DNA of 64,000 nt from Haloarcula vallismortis ATCC 29715. GTDB taxonomy: Archaea > Halobacteriota > Halobacteria > Halobacteriales > Haloarculaceae. The notes beneath the pieces are model-generated. The model searched no databases. It was not told the origin of the DNA and worked only from the letters and a program-made list of their open reading frames with translations. Made by a program: the position numbers and the translations under genes. Positions 26,310 to 35,153 of the stretch are shown here, in pieces (the stretch's first letter is position 1; every line of letters begins with the position of its first letter). The stretch is from NCBI RefSeq assembly GCF_000337775.1, contig NZ_AOLQ01000042.1, positions 207,307 through 271,306 of the forward strand. Reading direction: 5' to 3'.

Positions 26310-26738
26310 ATGCTTCGAGGCGAGTTTCCGGACGCGGGCGAGCAGTCCCACGAGGAGTTACTGGCGGCCTACGGCACCGTGCTGGCCGAGACAGTCGAGA
26401 CAGTCGGCGTCGAGGGCGTCGTCGACGCAACGGGGCTCGACCGGGCGACGGTAACAGCGTTCGCCGACGCTGATATCGCCGACCGGACGCTCGACGAGGC
26501 GGTGGCCGTACTGGCGACCGGACCGAACCGGCCGGACGCCGACGCACTGCAGGCCGAAGCGCAGGACATCCTCCTGATGGGGATGACGACGGCTGTGATG
26601 GACGTAGAGTCGCTGGCCTCAGGTATCGACGACGAACTGGAACCCAAAGAGATTCAACAGAAAATCGAAGGCCGCTACCCCGTGACACTGGCCGAGTACG
26701 CCCTCCTGCACAGCTACATCGAGGGTGAAAAGCGGTGA
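26310..26738 (+). CDS. Acidic helical haloarchaeal protein (DUF5791-like)
   Basis: 142 residues, all helical and acidic, without Cys or a membrane segment. An internal stretch, VEGVVDATGLDRATVTAFADADIADRTLDEAVAVLA, looks like a small HTH-like unit. I recall the family as DUF5791, with no known function. The start is set by the upstream TATA-like box. The next gene, an SDR enzyme, starts with a GTG that overlaps its stop codon, so the two are co-transcribed. Confidence 0.75.
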   Translation: MLRGEFPDAGEQSHEELLAAYGTVLAETVETVGVEGVVDATGLDRATVTAFADADIADRTLDEAVAVLATGPNRPDADALQAEAQDILLMGMTTAVMDVESLASGIDDELEPKEIQQKIEGRYPVTLAEYALLHSYIEGEKR

Positions 26739-27625
26739 CGGAACGCGTCGCCATCCTCGGCTGTGGCTACGTCGGCCTCGAACTCGGGCGACAACTGCGG
26801 GACGACCACGAGGTCGTGGGCGTTCGCCGGTCCGACGACGGTATCGAAGCCATCGAGGACGCCGGTTTCGAGGCGGTTCAGGCCGACGTGACCGACGCCG
26901 AATCGCTGTCTGCGGTGCCGGACGCCGACTGGCTCGTCTTCGCCGCGAGTTCTGGCGGCAGAGGGGCCGAGGCTGCCCGCGAGGTGTACGTCGAGGGGCT
27001 CCGGACGGCTATCGACCACTTCTGGTCGCGGGCCGACCCGCCCGAGCGACTGGTGTACACCTCCAGTACCGGCGTATACGGCGACCACGATGGCGCGTGG
27101 GTCGACGAGGAGACGCCGCTTGACCCACAGACCGAAAAGACCGAAGTGCTGGCCGAGGCAGAGCGGATTGCCCGCGAGCGTCCCGTAGAGCACGGCGGCC
27201 ACGGTGCAGTTGCTCGCTTCGCGGGCCTGTACGGCCCGGACCGCTACCGACTGGAGCGGTATCTGGAAGGGCCGGTGACGGCCGGCTATCTGAACATGGT
27301 CCATCGGGCCGACGCGGCCGGCGCTGTGTACCACCTGCTGACGGAGAACCACCGCGACGAGGTGGTGCTGGTCGTCGACAACGAACCCGTCGAGAAGTGG
27401 GCGTTTGCCGACTGGCTGGCCGAACAATGTGACGTTCCGTTCCCGCCGAAACAGACGACAGAGGAACGACTCGCCGACGACAGCCTCTCGGAGACGGCGA
27501 AGCGACGTATCCAGACCAGCAAGCGATGCTCAAATGACCGCCTCCGGAACCTGGGGTACGAGTTCGAGTACCCGACCTTCCGGGAGGGGTATCGCGACGC
27601 CGTCCGAGAATACCGGCAAAATTAG
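26735..27625 (+). CDS. NAD(P)-dependent SDR/epimerase-like protein (YeeZ-like)
   Basis: 296 residues with an N-terminal Rossmann fold (ILGCGYVGLELGRQL, about residues 6-20). The middle contains YTSSTGVYGDHDGAWVDEETPL, as in extended SDR proteins related to E. coli YeeZ. The usual YxxxK catalytic pair is not obvious after the Ser/Thr strand, so the reaction may be atypical. The C-terminal part resembles the substrate-binding region of epimerases. It starts at a GTG overlapping the DUF5791-like gene by 4 bp. The substrate is unknown. Confidence 0.8.
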   Translation: MTERVAILGCGYVGLELGRQLRDDHEVVGVRRSDDGIEAIEDAGFEAVQADVTDAESLSAVPDADWLVFAASSGGRGAEAAREVYVEGLRTAIDHFWSRADPPERLVYTSSTGVYGDHDGAWVDEETPLDPQTEKTEVLAEAERIARERPVEHGGHGAVARFAGLYGPDRYRLERYLEGPVTAGYLNMVHRADAAGAVYHLLTENHRDEVVLVVDNEPVEKWAFADWLAEQCDVPFPPKQTTEERLADDSLSETAKRRIQTSKRCSNDRLRNLGYEFEYPTFREGYRDAVREYRQN

Positions 27626-27641
27626 CTGTAACGGGGGCGAA

Positions 27642-27649
27642 CTTTATTA
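27642..27649 (+). promoter_or_regulatory. TATA-like box for the DHH phosphoesterase gene
   Basis: CTTTATTA is centred about 29 nt before the ATG at 27675, fitting leaderless transcription. Confidence 0.5.
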
Positions 27650-27674
27650 CTGATAGGCTGGCGAACAGCGTGAT

Positions 27675-28853
27675 ATGACACGCGTTGCCGCTGGCGGACT
27701 GCAGGTCGACGCCGCCGCGGCGTTTGCTAGCGAGAACCCACTGCTGGTCGCTGGTGTCGTTGTGGCCCTTCTCGCCCTCCTCGGTGCCGGCGTCTGGTTG
27801 CGTCGGTATCTCAGCCGAACGCCCGGCGAACGACTGCATCGGATGCTGACCGACTACGACCGGATTGCGGTGTTGATGCACCCGAACCCGGACCCGGACG
27901 CGATGGCCTCTGCCCTGGCCGTCAACCAACTCGTCGCCGGCACTGATACGTCCGCGTCGTTGCTGTACCCCGGGGAGATACGTCGCCCAGAGAACCGGGC
28001 CTTCCAGACGGTGCTTGACCTGGACTTTGATCACATTGAAACGGTCAACGACATCAACGGGGAGGCGGTCGTCCTCGTCGACCACAACACGGCACGCGGC
28101 TTCCCCGGTGCCGAGGAGGTCGAGCCCGTCGCCGTTATCGACCATCATCCCGGCAACGGAAGCGGGACCGAGTTCACCGACATCCGGTCCGACTATGGGG
28201 CCTGTGCGACCATCTTCGCGAGTTACTTCAATCAGTTAGAGTTCGAGTTCAGCGACACCGGAGAGAGTATCGATATCGACGCAGCACCGGCAGAAACCAT
28301 CCCCTGTGCGCTGGCAACGGGGCTGATGTACGGTATCCAGTCAGATACGCGGTCGCTGACAAACGGGTGCGAGTCCGAGGACTTCGCGGCCGCTGCGTTC
28401 CTCTACGATGGGATGGACAGCGACCTGCTCAACCGTATTGCGAACCCGCAGGTCGACGCGGAAGTACTCGACGTGAAGTCTCGAGCTATCGGGGAACGAG
28501 AGGTGCGAGCGCCCTACGCGTTCAGCGACGTGGGCGAGGTGTCGAACACGGACGCGATTCCACAGGCCGCGGACGAACTGGAGACGCTGGAAGGCGTCTC
28601 GGCCGTCGTCGTCGTCGGCGAAAAGAAAGGAACCATGCGTATCGCCGGGCGCTCCCGGGACGACCGCGTCCACATCGGCCGAGCGATAGAGGCCGTCGTC
28701 GACGATATTCCGATGGCCGAGGGCGGCGGCCACGCTCGGATGGGCGGCGGCAAGGTCCCGGTCGAGCACATGGCCGGCCTCGGCCCCAGTAACGGCGTTT
28801 CCCGGGAAGACTTCCGCGAGCGGGTGTTCGACGCGATGAGTGGCGAACTGTAG
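27675..28853 (+). CDS. Membrane-anchored DHH/DHHA1 family phosphoesterase
   Basis: 392 residues. One transmembrane helix lies at about residues 24-45, and the catalytic part is cytoplasmic. DHH motifs are MHPNPDPDAMASA, LVDHNTARG and VIDHHPGN; the C-terminal DHHA1 motif is EGGGHARMGGGKV. Relatives hydrolyse cyclic dinucleotides, pAp or short oligoribonucleotides. A helix plus DHH-DHHA1 layout is like a minimal GdpP without its PAS/GGDEF domains, so c-di-AMP phosphodiesterase activity is possible but unproven. Confidence 0.85.
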   Translation: MTRVAAGGLQVDAAAAFASENPLLVAGVVVALLALLGAGVWLRRYLSRTPGERLHRMLTDYDRIAVLMHPNPDPDAMASALAVNQLVAGTDTSASLLYPGEIRRPENRAFQTVLDLDFDHIETVNDINGEAVVLVDHNTARGFPGAEEVEPVAVIDHHPGNGSGTEFTDIRSDYGACATIFASYFNQLEFEFSDTGESIDIDAAPAETIPCALATGLMYGIQSDTRSLTNGCESEDFAAAAFLYDGMDSDLLNRIANPQVDAEVLDVKSRAIGEREVRAPYAFSDVGEVSNTDAIPQAADELETLEGVSAVVVVGEKKGTMRIAGRSRDDRVHIGRAIEAVVDDIPMAEGGGHARMGGGKVPVEHMAGLGPSNGVSREDFRERVFDAMSGEL

Positions 28854-28918
28854 GAGGCGTCGTCCCGTGGAACACAGTGAATCTCTGTCCTTTTGTCACT
28901 GCCCGACCAACAGACGGT

Positions 28919-30004
28919 ATGGCTACACGGGAGGCGACCTGGGCGTACCGGGACGACCACGACGAGTTCGCGCGCACGTTCTACCGGCGGTTCGGCGACG
29001 GCGTCGTCTCCAGCATCGGCATCGGCACGTATCTGGGCGACCCGACCGACGAGCGGGACGCGAGCTACCACGACGCGATCGTCACGGCGCTGGAATCCGG
29101 CATCAACGTCGTCGACACAGCGATAAACTACCGCCACCAGCGCTCCGAGCGGGTCGTCGGTGACGCCGTCGCAGACGCTGAGGTAGACAGAGAGGCAATC
29201 GCTGTTGCGACGAAAGGCGGCTTCGTCCCGTTCGACGGGGAGCGCCCGGCTGACCCCGGCGCGTTCGTCCGGTCGGAATACCTCGACACCGGCATCGTCG
29301 ACCGCGACGACCTCGTCGCGGGCCAGCACTGCATCGCGCCCGACTACATCGACGACCAGCTCGACCGCTCGCTGGCGAATCTGGGGCTGGACACCATCGA
29401 CCTCTACTACGTCCACAATCCGGAGACGCAGCTGCAATCCAACTCCCGCGAGGCGGTGTACGACCAGCTTGAGGCGACCTTCGAAAAACTGGAGGAGCGC
29501 GCCGCAGCCGGCGACATCAAGCACTACGGCGTCGCGACGTGGGAGGCGTTCCGCGTGGCCGCCGACCACGACAGCTATCTCTCGCTGCCCGAAGTCGTCG
29601 AGCGCGCTCGCGCGGCGGCCGAGACGGTCGGCAACGCGGCGACACACCTCCGCGCGATTCAGCTGCCGTTCAACGTCTCGATGGCCGACGCGTTCACCGT
29701 CGCGGCCCACGACGGCGCGGAGGGGCCGCAGTCGGCGCTGTGGTTCGCCCACGAGGCCGGGCTGGACGTGTTCACCAGCGCCTCGATAATGCAGGGACAG
29801 TTAGCTGGGGAGGTTCCGGACGACGTAGCGGCGAAGCTCTCGGGGGAGACGAGCGCACAGCGCGCTATCAACTTCGCGCGTAGCGCGCCCGGCGTCACCT
29901 GCTCGCTGGTCGGGACGGGGTCGGTCGAACACGCCCGGGAGAACGTCGATGCGGGCCGATACGAACCGCTCGGCGCGGACGCGTTCGACGCGGTCTTCGA
30001 GTAG
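28919..30004 (+). CDS. Aldo/keto reductase
   Basis: 361 residues with a TIM-barrel aldo/keto reductase fold. Visible marks are GIGTYLGDPTDERD near residue 40, VVDTAINYRHQRSE (catalytic Asp and Tyr region), AVATKGGF (catalytic Lys) and DLYYVHNPETQL. The NADPH-binding end reads GVTCSLVGTGSVEHAREN. The ATG at 28919 is chosen because the longer reading begins in the intergenic region. The substrate is unknown. The stop codon abuts that of the convergent zinc-finger gene. Confidence 0.85.
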   Translation: MATREATWAYRDDHDEFARTFYRRFGDGVVSSIGIGTYLGDPTDERDASYHDAIVTALESGINVVDTAINYRHQRSERVVGDAVADAEVDREAIAVATKGGFVPFDGERPADPGAFVRSEYLDTGIVDRDDLVAGQHCIAPDYIDDQLDRSLANLGLDTIDLYYVHNPETQLQSNSREAVYDQLEATFEKLEERAAAGDIKHYGVATWEAFRVAADHDSYLSLPEVVERARAAAETVGNAATHLRAIQLPFNVSMADAFTVAAHDGAEGPQSALWFAHEAGLDVFTSASIMQGQLAGEVPDDVAAKLSGETSAQRAINFARSAPGVTCSLVGTGSVEHARENVDAGRYEPLGADAFDAVFE

Positions 30005-30175
30005 CTAGCTGAGCTCCTTCCACTTGCCGTCGCACTCTGGGCAGACGCGCACTTTCCCGACCTCGTCCGGGTCGTTCTCCGTCGCGAGCGGCTCGTCACA
30101 GCTGGTACAGGAGAGCCGTCCGTAGTTGTCTTTCTCGACATCGCCGGCCCGGAGGGCCTTCCTCACTGAGTCCAT
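30005..30175 (-). CDS. Zinc-finger microprotein (HVO_0758-like)
   Basis: A 56-residue protein with two CxxC knuckles, CTSC at residues 23-26 and CPEC at about 45-48, and a basic/acidic N terminus starting MDSVRKALRAGDVEKDNYG. The pattern agrees with what I remember as the HVO_0758 family of haloarchaeal zinc-finger proteins. A box GTTTTTAC at 30199-30206 is centred 27 nt upstream, fitting leaderless transcription. Its stop is directly next to that of the aldo/keto reductase. Such microproteins are often regulators, but the target is unknown. Confidence 0.8.
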   Translation of the reverse strand: MDSVRKALRAGDVEKDNYGRLSCTSCDEPLATENDPDEVGKVRVCPECDGKWKELS

Positions 30176-30198
30176 ACCTGCCAGTGTGCTACCCGCGT

Positions 30199-30206
30199 GT
30201 AAAAAC
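30199..30206 (-). promoter_or_regulatory. TATA-like box for the zinc-finger microprotein
   Basis: The minus strand reads GTTTTTAC, centred about 27 nt before the ATG at 30175. Confidence 0.5.
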
Positions 30207-30258
30207 CCCGTGGCGGCGTTCCGGAACGTTGTTCAGGTGCTCCGACGTACCGCCGGTC

Positions 30259-31431
30259 GTGTCTCGTCGCCGCGTCTTCGGCTCACTGTTAGGGATGGTG
30301 TTCTGTATCAACCTCGCCAGAGTCGTCTTTGCCCCGCTTATCGAGCCGATCCGGGCGACGACAGGGGCGTCCGATGCGACACTCGGACTGCTCGCAACGA
30401 TGGTCTGGGCCGGGAGCGCCCTCCCGCGGCTCCCCACCGGCGTCCTGCTGACCCGGATATCGCGGGCGAAGGTCATCTTCGGCTCCGGCGTCGTGTTGAC
30501 CGTCGGAACGACGTTCACCGCCCTCGCGTTTGACCCGACACTGTTGCTCGTCGGGGCGTTCACGATGGGGCTTGCAAGCGGCGTCTACCTGACCGCGGCA
30601 AACACGCTGGTCAGTGAGCTGTTTCCGGAGCGACCCGGTCGCGCGCTCGGGCAACACGGCGTCGCCGCCCAGCTCGCTGCTGTCGGTGCGCCAGCCTTGA
30701 TCTCGTTCGTGCTCATCGTCGGGACGTGGCGGACCGCGCTGCAGGGGATCGCCGTCGCCGCGGGGCTGGTAACTGTCGCTTTCACGCTCGTCGCGAGACG
30801 CTCCTCACTGCCCGACGCCGGAAGCGACGACCGCGACCTCCTCGGCGCGGCGCGTGCCCAGTGGCACATCATCGTCACCAGCGTCGCTACCATCGGCGTC
30901 GCAGGGCTGGTCTGGAACGGGCTGTTCAACTTCTACGTCACCTACGCCACGAGCGTCGGACTCACGCCCGGACGAGGACGGACGCTGCTGTTGCTCGCGT
31001 TCGGAGCCGGGGTGCCGGCCTTCTACGTCAGCGGTCGTCTGGCCGACCGGCTCCCGTCGATTCCGTACCTTCTGACGATGCTTGCGGCCTTTACCGGCTG
31101 CGTGCTGGTGCTCCCGTCGCTGACCGGGTTCTGGTCGCTAGCCGTCTTCAGCGTCGTGGTCGGCTATGTCATCCACAGCATCTTCCCGGCGGTGGACGCG
31201 TACCTGCTCGGCTCGCTCCCTGACCGCCACCGCGCGAGTGCGTACGCCACCTACGGCGCGGGGATGATGCTGCTGCAGGCACCCGGAAGCGCGCTCGTCG
31301 GGAGGCTGCTCGACGCCGGCGTCACGTTTCCGACACTGCTTCGGGGCATGGGAATCGCGTTGCTCGTCGTCCTCGTGGCGATGGTGTCGCTGCACCGCAA
31401 CGGCCGACTGCCGAGCGCTGCCCGAGCCTAA
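30259..31431 (+). CDS. MFS transporter
   Basis: About 390 residues with roughly 12 hydrophobic helices. The loop between helices 2 and 3 reads PRLPTGVLLTRISRAKVIF, close to the MFS signature. A second cytoplasmic loop around residues 190-210 is basic. The start is uncertain: I prefer GTG 30259, since the earlier GTG at 30184 would add 25 basic residues that overlap the promoter of the divergent zinc-finger gene. The substrate is unknown; bacterial relatives move sugars, drugs or nitrate. Confidence 0.8.
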   Translation: MSRRRVFGSLLGMVFCINLARVVFAPLIEPIRATTGASDATLGLLATMVWAGSALPRLPTGVLLTRISRAKVIFGSGVVLTVGTTFTALAFDPTLLLVGAFTMGLASGVYLTAANTLVSELFPERPGRALGQHGVAAQLAAVGAPALISFVLIVGTWRTALQGIAVAAGLVTVAFTLVARRSSLPDAGSDDRDLLGAARAQWHIIVTSVATIGVAGLVWNGLFNFYVTYATSVGLTPGRGRTLLLLAFGAGVPAFYVSGRLADRLPSIPYLLTMLAAFTGCVLVLPSLTGFWSLAVFSVVVGYVIHSIFPAVDAYLLGSLPDRHRASAYATYGAGMMLLQAPGSALVGRLLDAGVTFPTLLRGMGIALLVVLVAMVSLHRNGRLPSAARA

Positions 31432-31463
31432 AGGCTGAAGCCGCTCGGTGCCGCGTGGCCTGT

Positions 31464-31934
31464 ATGGACCTGCAACCGGACGAGCTGGCCGGCGTCGTCG
31501 ACCTCTTTGGTTCGCTCACCAGCGCGGAGCTCGTCGACGCCTGCGGCGAACTCGCGTTCAAGCAGGGCGTCGACGCCGACCCGGACGCAGTAGCCGGGGC
31601 CATCGATAGCGCTGTCGACTCGTATCACCTCGTCGCCGTCGACGACCACGCCGTAGACACCGACGAGACGCTGCTCGTCGTCGGCCCGGTCGCGTTCCCG
31701 GCCCTGCCTGACGGCGCGGCCGACCTTCCCCATATCATGGACGTGCCGGCCCGCGACCTTGCGCGCGATGCGGTCATCGAGGCCGTCAAGTCGCGCTTCC
31801 GAGAGGACGCGGTGATGGCCGTCAAGAACGGCGACGAGGACCGCGTCGAGACACTGCTTGACGTGAGCTACGACATCGAAGCGTGGGAAAGCGTCGAGAT
31901 GGACGGCCTCCGCGACCGCCTCGACGACGTGTGA
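31464..31934 (+). CDS. Conserved haloarchaeal protein (DUF7109-like)
   Basis: 156 residues, acidic and cytoplasmic. Helical ends flank a central beta stretch containing DETLLVVGPVAFPALPDGA. I recall a family DUF7109 of this type, without known function. The ATG at 31464 is chosen over the GTG three codons earlier because it starts the MDLQPDEL sequence. It lies 32 bp after the MFS gene and may be co-transcribed with it. Confidence 0.65.
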   Translation: MDLQPDELAGVVDLFGSLTSAELVDACGELAFKQGVDADPDAVAGAIDSAVDSYHLVAVDDHAVDTDETLLVVGPVAFPALPDGAADLPHIMDVPARDLARDAVIEAVKSRFREDAVMAVKNGDEDRVETLLDVSYDIEAWESVEMDGLRDRLDDV

Positions 31935-31990
31935 GCCCGGCACCCCTATACCACACGATTAAATCAGATATTTCGATGGCGTGAGCCACC

Positions 31991-32000
31991 CGAATTAAGA
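31991..32000 (+). promoter_or_regulatory. TATA-like box for the Nudix hydrolase gene
   Basis: CGAATTAAGA is centred about 28 nt before the ATG at 32024. Confidence 0.45.
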
Positions 32001-32023
32001 CAGTCGGTCACCTACCACATGTT

Positions 32024-32644
32024 ATGCAGTTCGACCGGGTCGCGGCCCACGAGCCAGTCGTCGTGGACGATGAGCCACAGGAGGCGGCCGTCATCGCCCC
32101 GGTTGTCACGCGACCCGAGGGCGAGGCGATACTGTTCACGAAGCGCGCTGACCACCTCTCGGACCACCCCGGCCAGATGTCGTTCCCCGGCGGCGGCCGC
32201 GAACCCGAAGACGAGGACCTGCTTCGGACGGCGCTCCGAGAGGCAAACGAGGAGATCGGGCTCGATCCGCTGGCGGTCAACGTCGTCGGTCGGCTGGATG
32301 ACATCAGAACTATCACGCGCTACTCCGTGCGCCCGTTCGTTGGGCGAATCCCGGACCGCGACTACCTGCCCTCGGACGAAGAGGTCGCGGAGATAGTCTC
32401 TCTGCCGGTGTCGGAACTGATCGACCTCGACAACTACGAGTCAGAGCACCGGGACCACCCCCACTACGGAGAGATTCGCCTCCATTTCTTCTACGTCGAC
32501 GGCTACACCGTCTGGGGCGCGACAGCGCGGATGCTCGTCCAGTTGCTCGAACTTGCGACCGACTGGCGGATGCCGCCCGAGCCGGACCGGTACATGGAAC
32601 CCGACGACGACTTGCCACCGAGCGTGCGCGACGAAGCTGAGTGA
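32024..32644 (+). CDS. Nudix hydrolase, CoA pyrophosphatase-like
   Basis: 206 residues. The Nudix box GGGREPEDEDLLRTALREANEEIGL lies at about residues 53-77, split here as Gly-x5-Glu and REANEEIG. It is preceded by HPGQMSFPGG, which with the following LDDIRTIT is typical of the CoA pyrophosphatase (NudL/PCD1) subgroup. These enzymes cleave CoA to 3',5'-ADP and phosphopantetheine using Mg or Mn. The C-terminal tail is acidic. It has its own promoter, so it need not share an operon with its neighbours. Confidence 0.88.
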   Translation: MQFDRVAAHEPVVVDDEPQEAAVIAPVVTRPEGEAILFTKRADHLSDHPGQMSFPGGGREPEDEDLLRTALREANEEIGLDPLAVNVVGRLDDIRTITRYSVRPFVGRIPDRDYLPSDEEVAEIVSLPVSELIDLDNYESEHRDHPHYGEIRLHFFYVDGYTVWGATARMLVQLLELATDWRMPPEPDRYMEPDDDLPPSVRDEAE

Positions 32645-32714
32645 AGCAGGGCCCGCCGTGGCGGGGTTGAGAGCGACAGGATTTTGCAGCCCCGAGACGT
32701 TGACCGCGTACTGG

Positions 32715-33497
32715 ATGACCACGCTTACCGGTGCGACACTGGCGGCCGCCGGCATCGACGCGGTGGCGCTCAAGCCGACGGAAGTGGACGTGTCGCAGGC
32801 AACGGCCCTCGACGTTGAGACGCTTGCAATCGATTACGAGGGAGCGGCCCACGTCCCGGAGACGGACACTATCGAGCGACTGCTGTCGACCGCCGACGTG
32901 CGCGTCACCACGCCAGTCCGAGCTGACGGCTTCGACCCGCTGGGCGACGACAGCGGGTTCGACGCGCTGCCGGCGGGTACAGGACGTGTTCTGGTTGCCG
33001 GCCACAGCGCATATCTCTCAACGGATGAGGCTGAGCGGGCCGTCGCACCGCGGCTTCGGGCGGCCGTCGACGACGCCAGCGATCCATGGGTCGGCACCGA
33101 GGGCATCGAGCGCCTCGCACTGGCGGTCGGCGGAACGCAGTACGAACTCCTCTCACGGACGACGGCGCGCGACGTTCGGACACTCCGGACAGCCGGCTTC
33201 GACGGTTCGATTGCCGTTTACGCCCCGCTGGTGCTCTCGAACAGCGAGGACGCGATGCTCGACGCTGTCGGCGACTACGCGGCCCGGCGCGGCCCGGTTC
33301 GGAACGCACTGCCCGAGGGCGCGCCGACGGACAGCCGAGCCACGGGGCGAGCCAGGGACGTACTCACACAGGCTATCCGCGACTACGCGCTCGTCGGCTC
33401 CGTCGAGACGGTCGCCGAGCGAACCGAGCGGCTCCGCGACATCGGCGTCGACACGATTGTCGGCTATCCGGCGCGTGGGCTCGACCCCTTCCTGTAG
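32715..33497 (+). CDS. Divergent luciferase-like monooxygenase-fold protein (DUF7388-like)
   Basis: 260 residues. The C-terminal segment YALVGSVETVAERTERLRDIGVDTIVGYP resembles the end of luciferase-like, F420-dependent TIM-barrel enzymes, where the barrel closes. The N-terminal half is divergent, and I cannot confirm a flavin or F420 site. The start at 32715 (MTTLTGATLAAAG) is chosen for its fit to the fold. The downstream FAD oxidoreductase starts at the base after its stop codon, so the two are probably translated together. Confidence 0.6.
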   Translation: MTTLTGATLAAAGIDAVALKPTEVDVSQATALDVETLAIDYEGAAHVPETDTIERLLSTADVRVTTPVRADGFDPLGDDSGFDALPAGTGRVLVAGHSAYLSTDEAERAVAPRLRAAVDDASDPWVGTEGIERLALAVGGTQYELLSRTTARDVRTLRTAGFDGSIAVYAPLVLSNSEDAMLDAVGDYAARRGPVRNALPEGAPTDSRATGRARDVLTQAIRDYALVGSVETVAERTERLRDIGVDTIVGYPARGLDPFL

Positions 33498-34601
33498 ATG
33501 AACGTCGCTGTCGTCGGCGGCGGGGCCGTCGGCCTCTCGACCGCGACAGCGCTGGCCCGCCGCGGCGCATCGGTGACGGTATTTGAGCGTGACACTCTCG
33601 GGAGCGGCGCGAGCGGCCGGGCGGCCGGGCTCTGTTACGACGCCTTCGCCGACGACGTGGACGCCGCCGTCGCCACGCATGCCCTCGCTCGTTACCGGGA
33701 TATGGACCTGTTCGAGCCACAGCCCTACGTCTGGGTCGCACGCGACGAGAGCGACGCCACGGCCGTCCGCGAGCAGATTTCGGGGATGCAGCGAAACGGC
33801 GTCGCGGTCGAGGCGCTCACACCGGCGGCACTCGGCGACCGCTACCCCGCACTCTGTATCAGCAGCATCGAAGTGGCCGGCCTCGCCCGCGACGCCGGCG
33901 TGCTCGACCCGGACGAGGTGGTGGCGACGCTCGCCGAACAGGCCCGGGCGGACGGTGCGACCGTCGAGACGGAAACTCCGGTCTCGCTCGCGTCGCCAAC
34001 GACCGTCGAAACGCCGAGTGAGGCGCGGGCGTTTGACGCGGTGGTCGTCGCGGCTGGCCCACAGACGAAGCCGCTCGTTGCCGACATCGGAGTCTCGCTT
34101 GCGCTGAAGGCCTACCGCGCACAGGCGCTCGTCACCGGACCGGTCGACGCCGAACTGCCGTCGTTCTACGATGCCACGCGGGAGTTCTACTGGCGACCGA
34201 AGGACGATGCGTTGCTGGTCGGCAACGGCGCACACGAGGTTGACCCGGCGGACTGGAACCCGGATGCTGACGCCGAATTCGTCACCCGGAGCCTCGACCG
34301 TGTCGAGCAAACATCGGCGCTGACGCCGGCCTGTGACAGAGCCTGGGCCGGCCTGTGTACGGCGACGCCCGACGGCGCGCCGCTTGCCGGACCGGTCGCC
34401 GACGGGCTCTGGGTCGCGACCGGCTGGCAGGGCCATGGGCTCATGCGCGCGCCGGCAATGGGTGACTATCTCGCGGCGGCAGTGCTTGACCGCCCGAATC
34501 CGCTCTCCGAGCATCTCCCCGACCGGGTCGACCCGACGCGGTTCGACGGCTCCGAGACGTTCGCCGCGCTAGAGGACCCGACGCGTGACTGGGTACAGTA
34601 A
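33498..34601 (+). CDS. FAD-dependent oxidoreductase (D-amino acid oxidase/DadA family)
   Basis: 367 residues. The N-terminal dinucleotide fold is VVGGGAVGLSTATAL (residues 4-18), followed by VFERDTLGSGASGRAAGL. The C-terminal FAD motif is DGLWVATGWQGHGLMRAPAMG, typical of the DAO superfamily (DadA, glycine oxidase, sarcosine oxidase). These enzymes oxidise amines or amino acids. The substrate cannot be told. It directly follows the luciferase-like gene with no gap, suggesting a shared pathway. Confidence 0.85.
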   Translation: MNVAVVGGGAVGLSTATALARRGASVTVFERDTLGSGASGRAAGLCYDAFADDVDAAVATHALARYRDMDLFEPQPYVWVARDESDATAVREQISGMQRNGVAVEALTPAALGDRYPALCISSIEVAGLARDAGVLDPDEVVATLAEQARADGATVETETPVSLASPTTVETPSEARAFDAVVVAAGPQTKPLVADIGVSLALKAYRAQALVTGPVDAELPSFYDATREFYWRPKDDALLVGNGAHEVDPADWNPDADAEFVTRSLDRVEQTSALTPACDRAWAGLCTATPDGAPLAGPVADGLWVATGWQGHGLMRAPAMGDYLAAAVLDRPNPLSEHLPDRVDPTRFDGSETFAALEDPTRDWVQ

Positions 34602-34631
34602 ATGCGCTGTGAGAAAGTGTATACGCTCCGC

Positions 34632-35153
34632 TCAGGCGTCGTCTTCGCCTTCGTCAGCAGAGTCGGTCACGTCTTCGATATCGGCCGTTTCACTGTCCGA
34701 ACTCGCTTCGTGTCCTTCGTCCGCCTCGCCGTCGTCTGTCTCGACGCCAACGTCAGTCACGTCGTCCTCGTCGTGGTCCGTGTCTGCCTTCGGGACGCGG
34801 ACGTGAAGCGTGCCGTTGCTCTTGAGCGTGGCCTGTGCCGTCTCCGGGTCGACAGCGGCATCGCTCGGAAGGGTGACACTCCCGTCGAGCGCGAGTCCGC
34901 GGCCGGGGTAGCGCATCTCGAAGCCCTCGTAGAAGTCACGGAAGCGGTCGATCCGAACCTCCACGCGGTCGTCGACGTACCGGACCTGAATGTCCGATGC
35001 GGTCGTGCCGGGCGCGTCGAAGACGACGAGGTAGGCGTCGTCCGACTCCAGCAGGTCCGAAGCCAGCGGCTTGTTCTCCTGCACCCGACCGGCAGCCCGA
35101 CCGATGTTCTCGAATATCGCGTCGCTGATAGAGGAGCCGATGTCCCGCATCAT
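34632..35153 (-). CDS. Hsp20/alpha-crystallin family small heat-shock protein
   Basis: 173 residues. The alpha-crystallin domain spans about residues 28-118: DDAYLVVFDAPGTTASDIQVRYVDDRVEVRI, then the GRGLALDGSVTLPSDAAVDPETAQATLKSNGTLHVRVPK region with the family's LxVxVPK ending. A long acidic Asp/Glu/Ser tail (about 120-173) is unlike the short IxI tail of classical sHsps. It should act as an ATP-independent chaperone. The ATG overlaps the stop of the upstream zinc protein (ATGA), so the two form an operon. An ATG one codon later is also possible. Confidence 0.8.
   Translation of the reverse strand: MMRDIGSSISDAIFENIGRAAGRVQENKPLASDLLESDDAYLVVFDAPGTTASDIQVRYVDDRVEVRIDRFRDFYEGFEMRYPGRGLALDGSVTLPSDAAVDPETAQATLKSNGTLHVRVPKADTDHDEDDVTDVGVETDDGEADEGHEASSDSETADIEDVTDSADEGEDDA

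Noticed and set aside
27009..28148. 379-residue minus-strand frame
   Set aside because: It spans two plus-strand genes and their promoter, with composition typical of a shadow.
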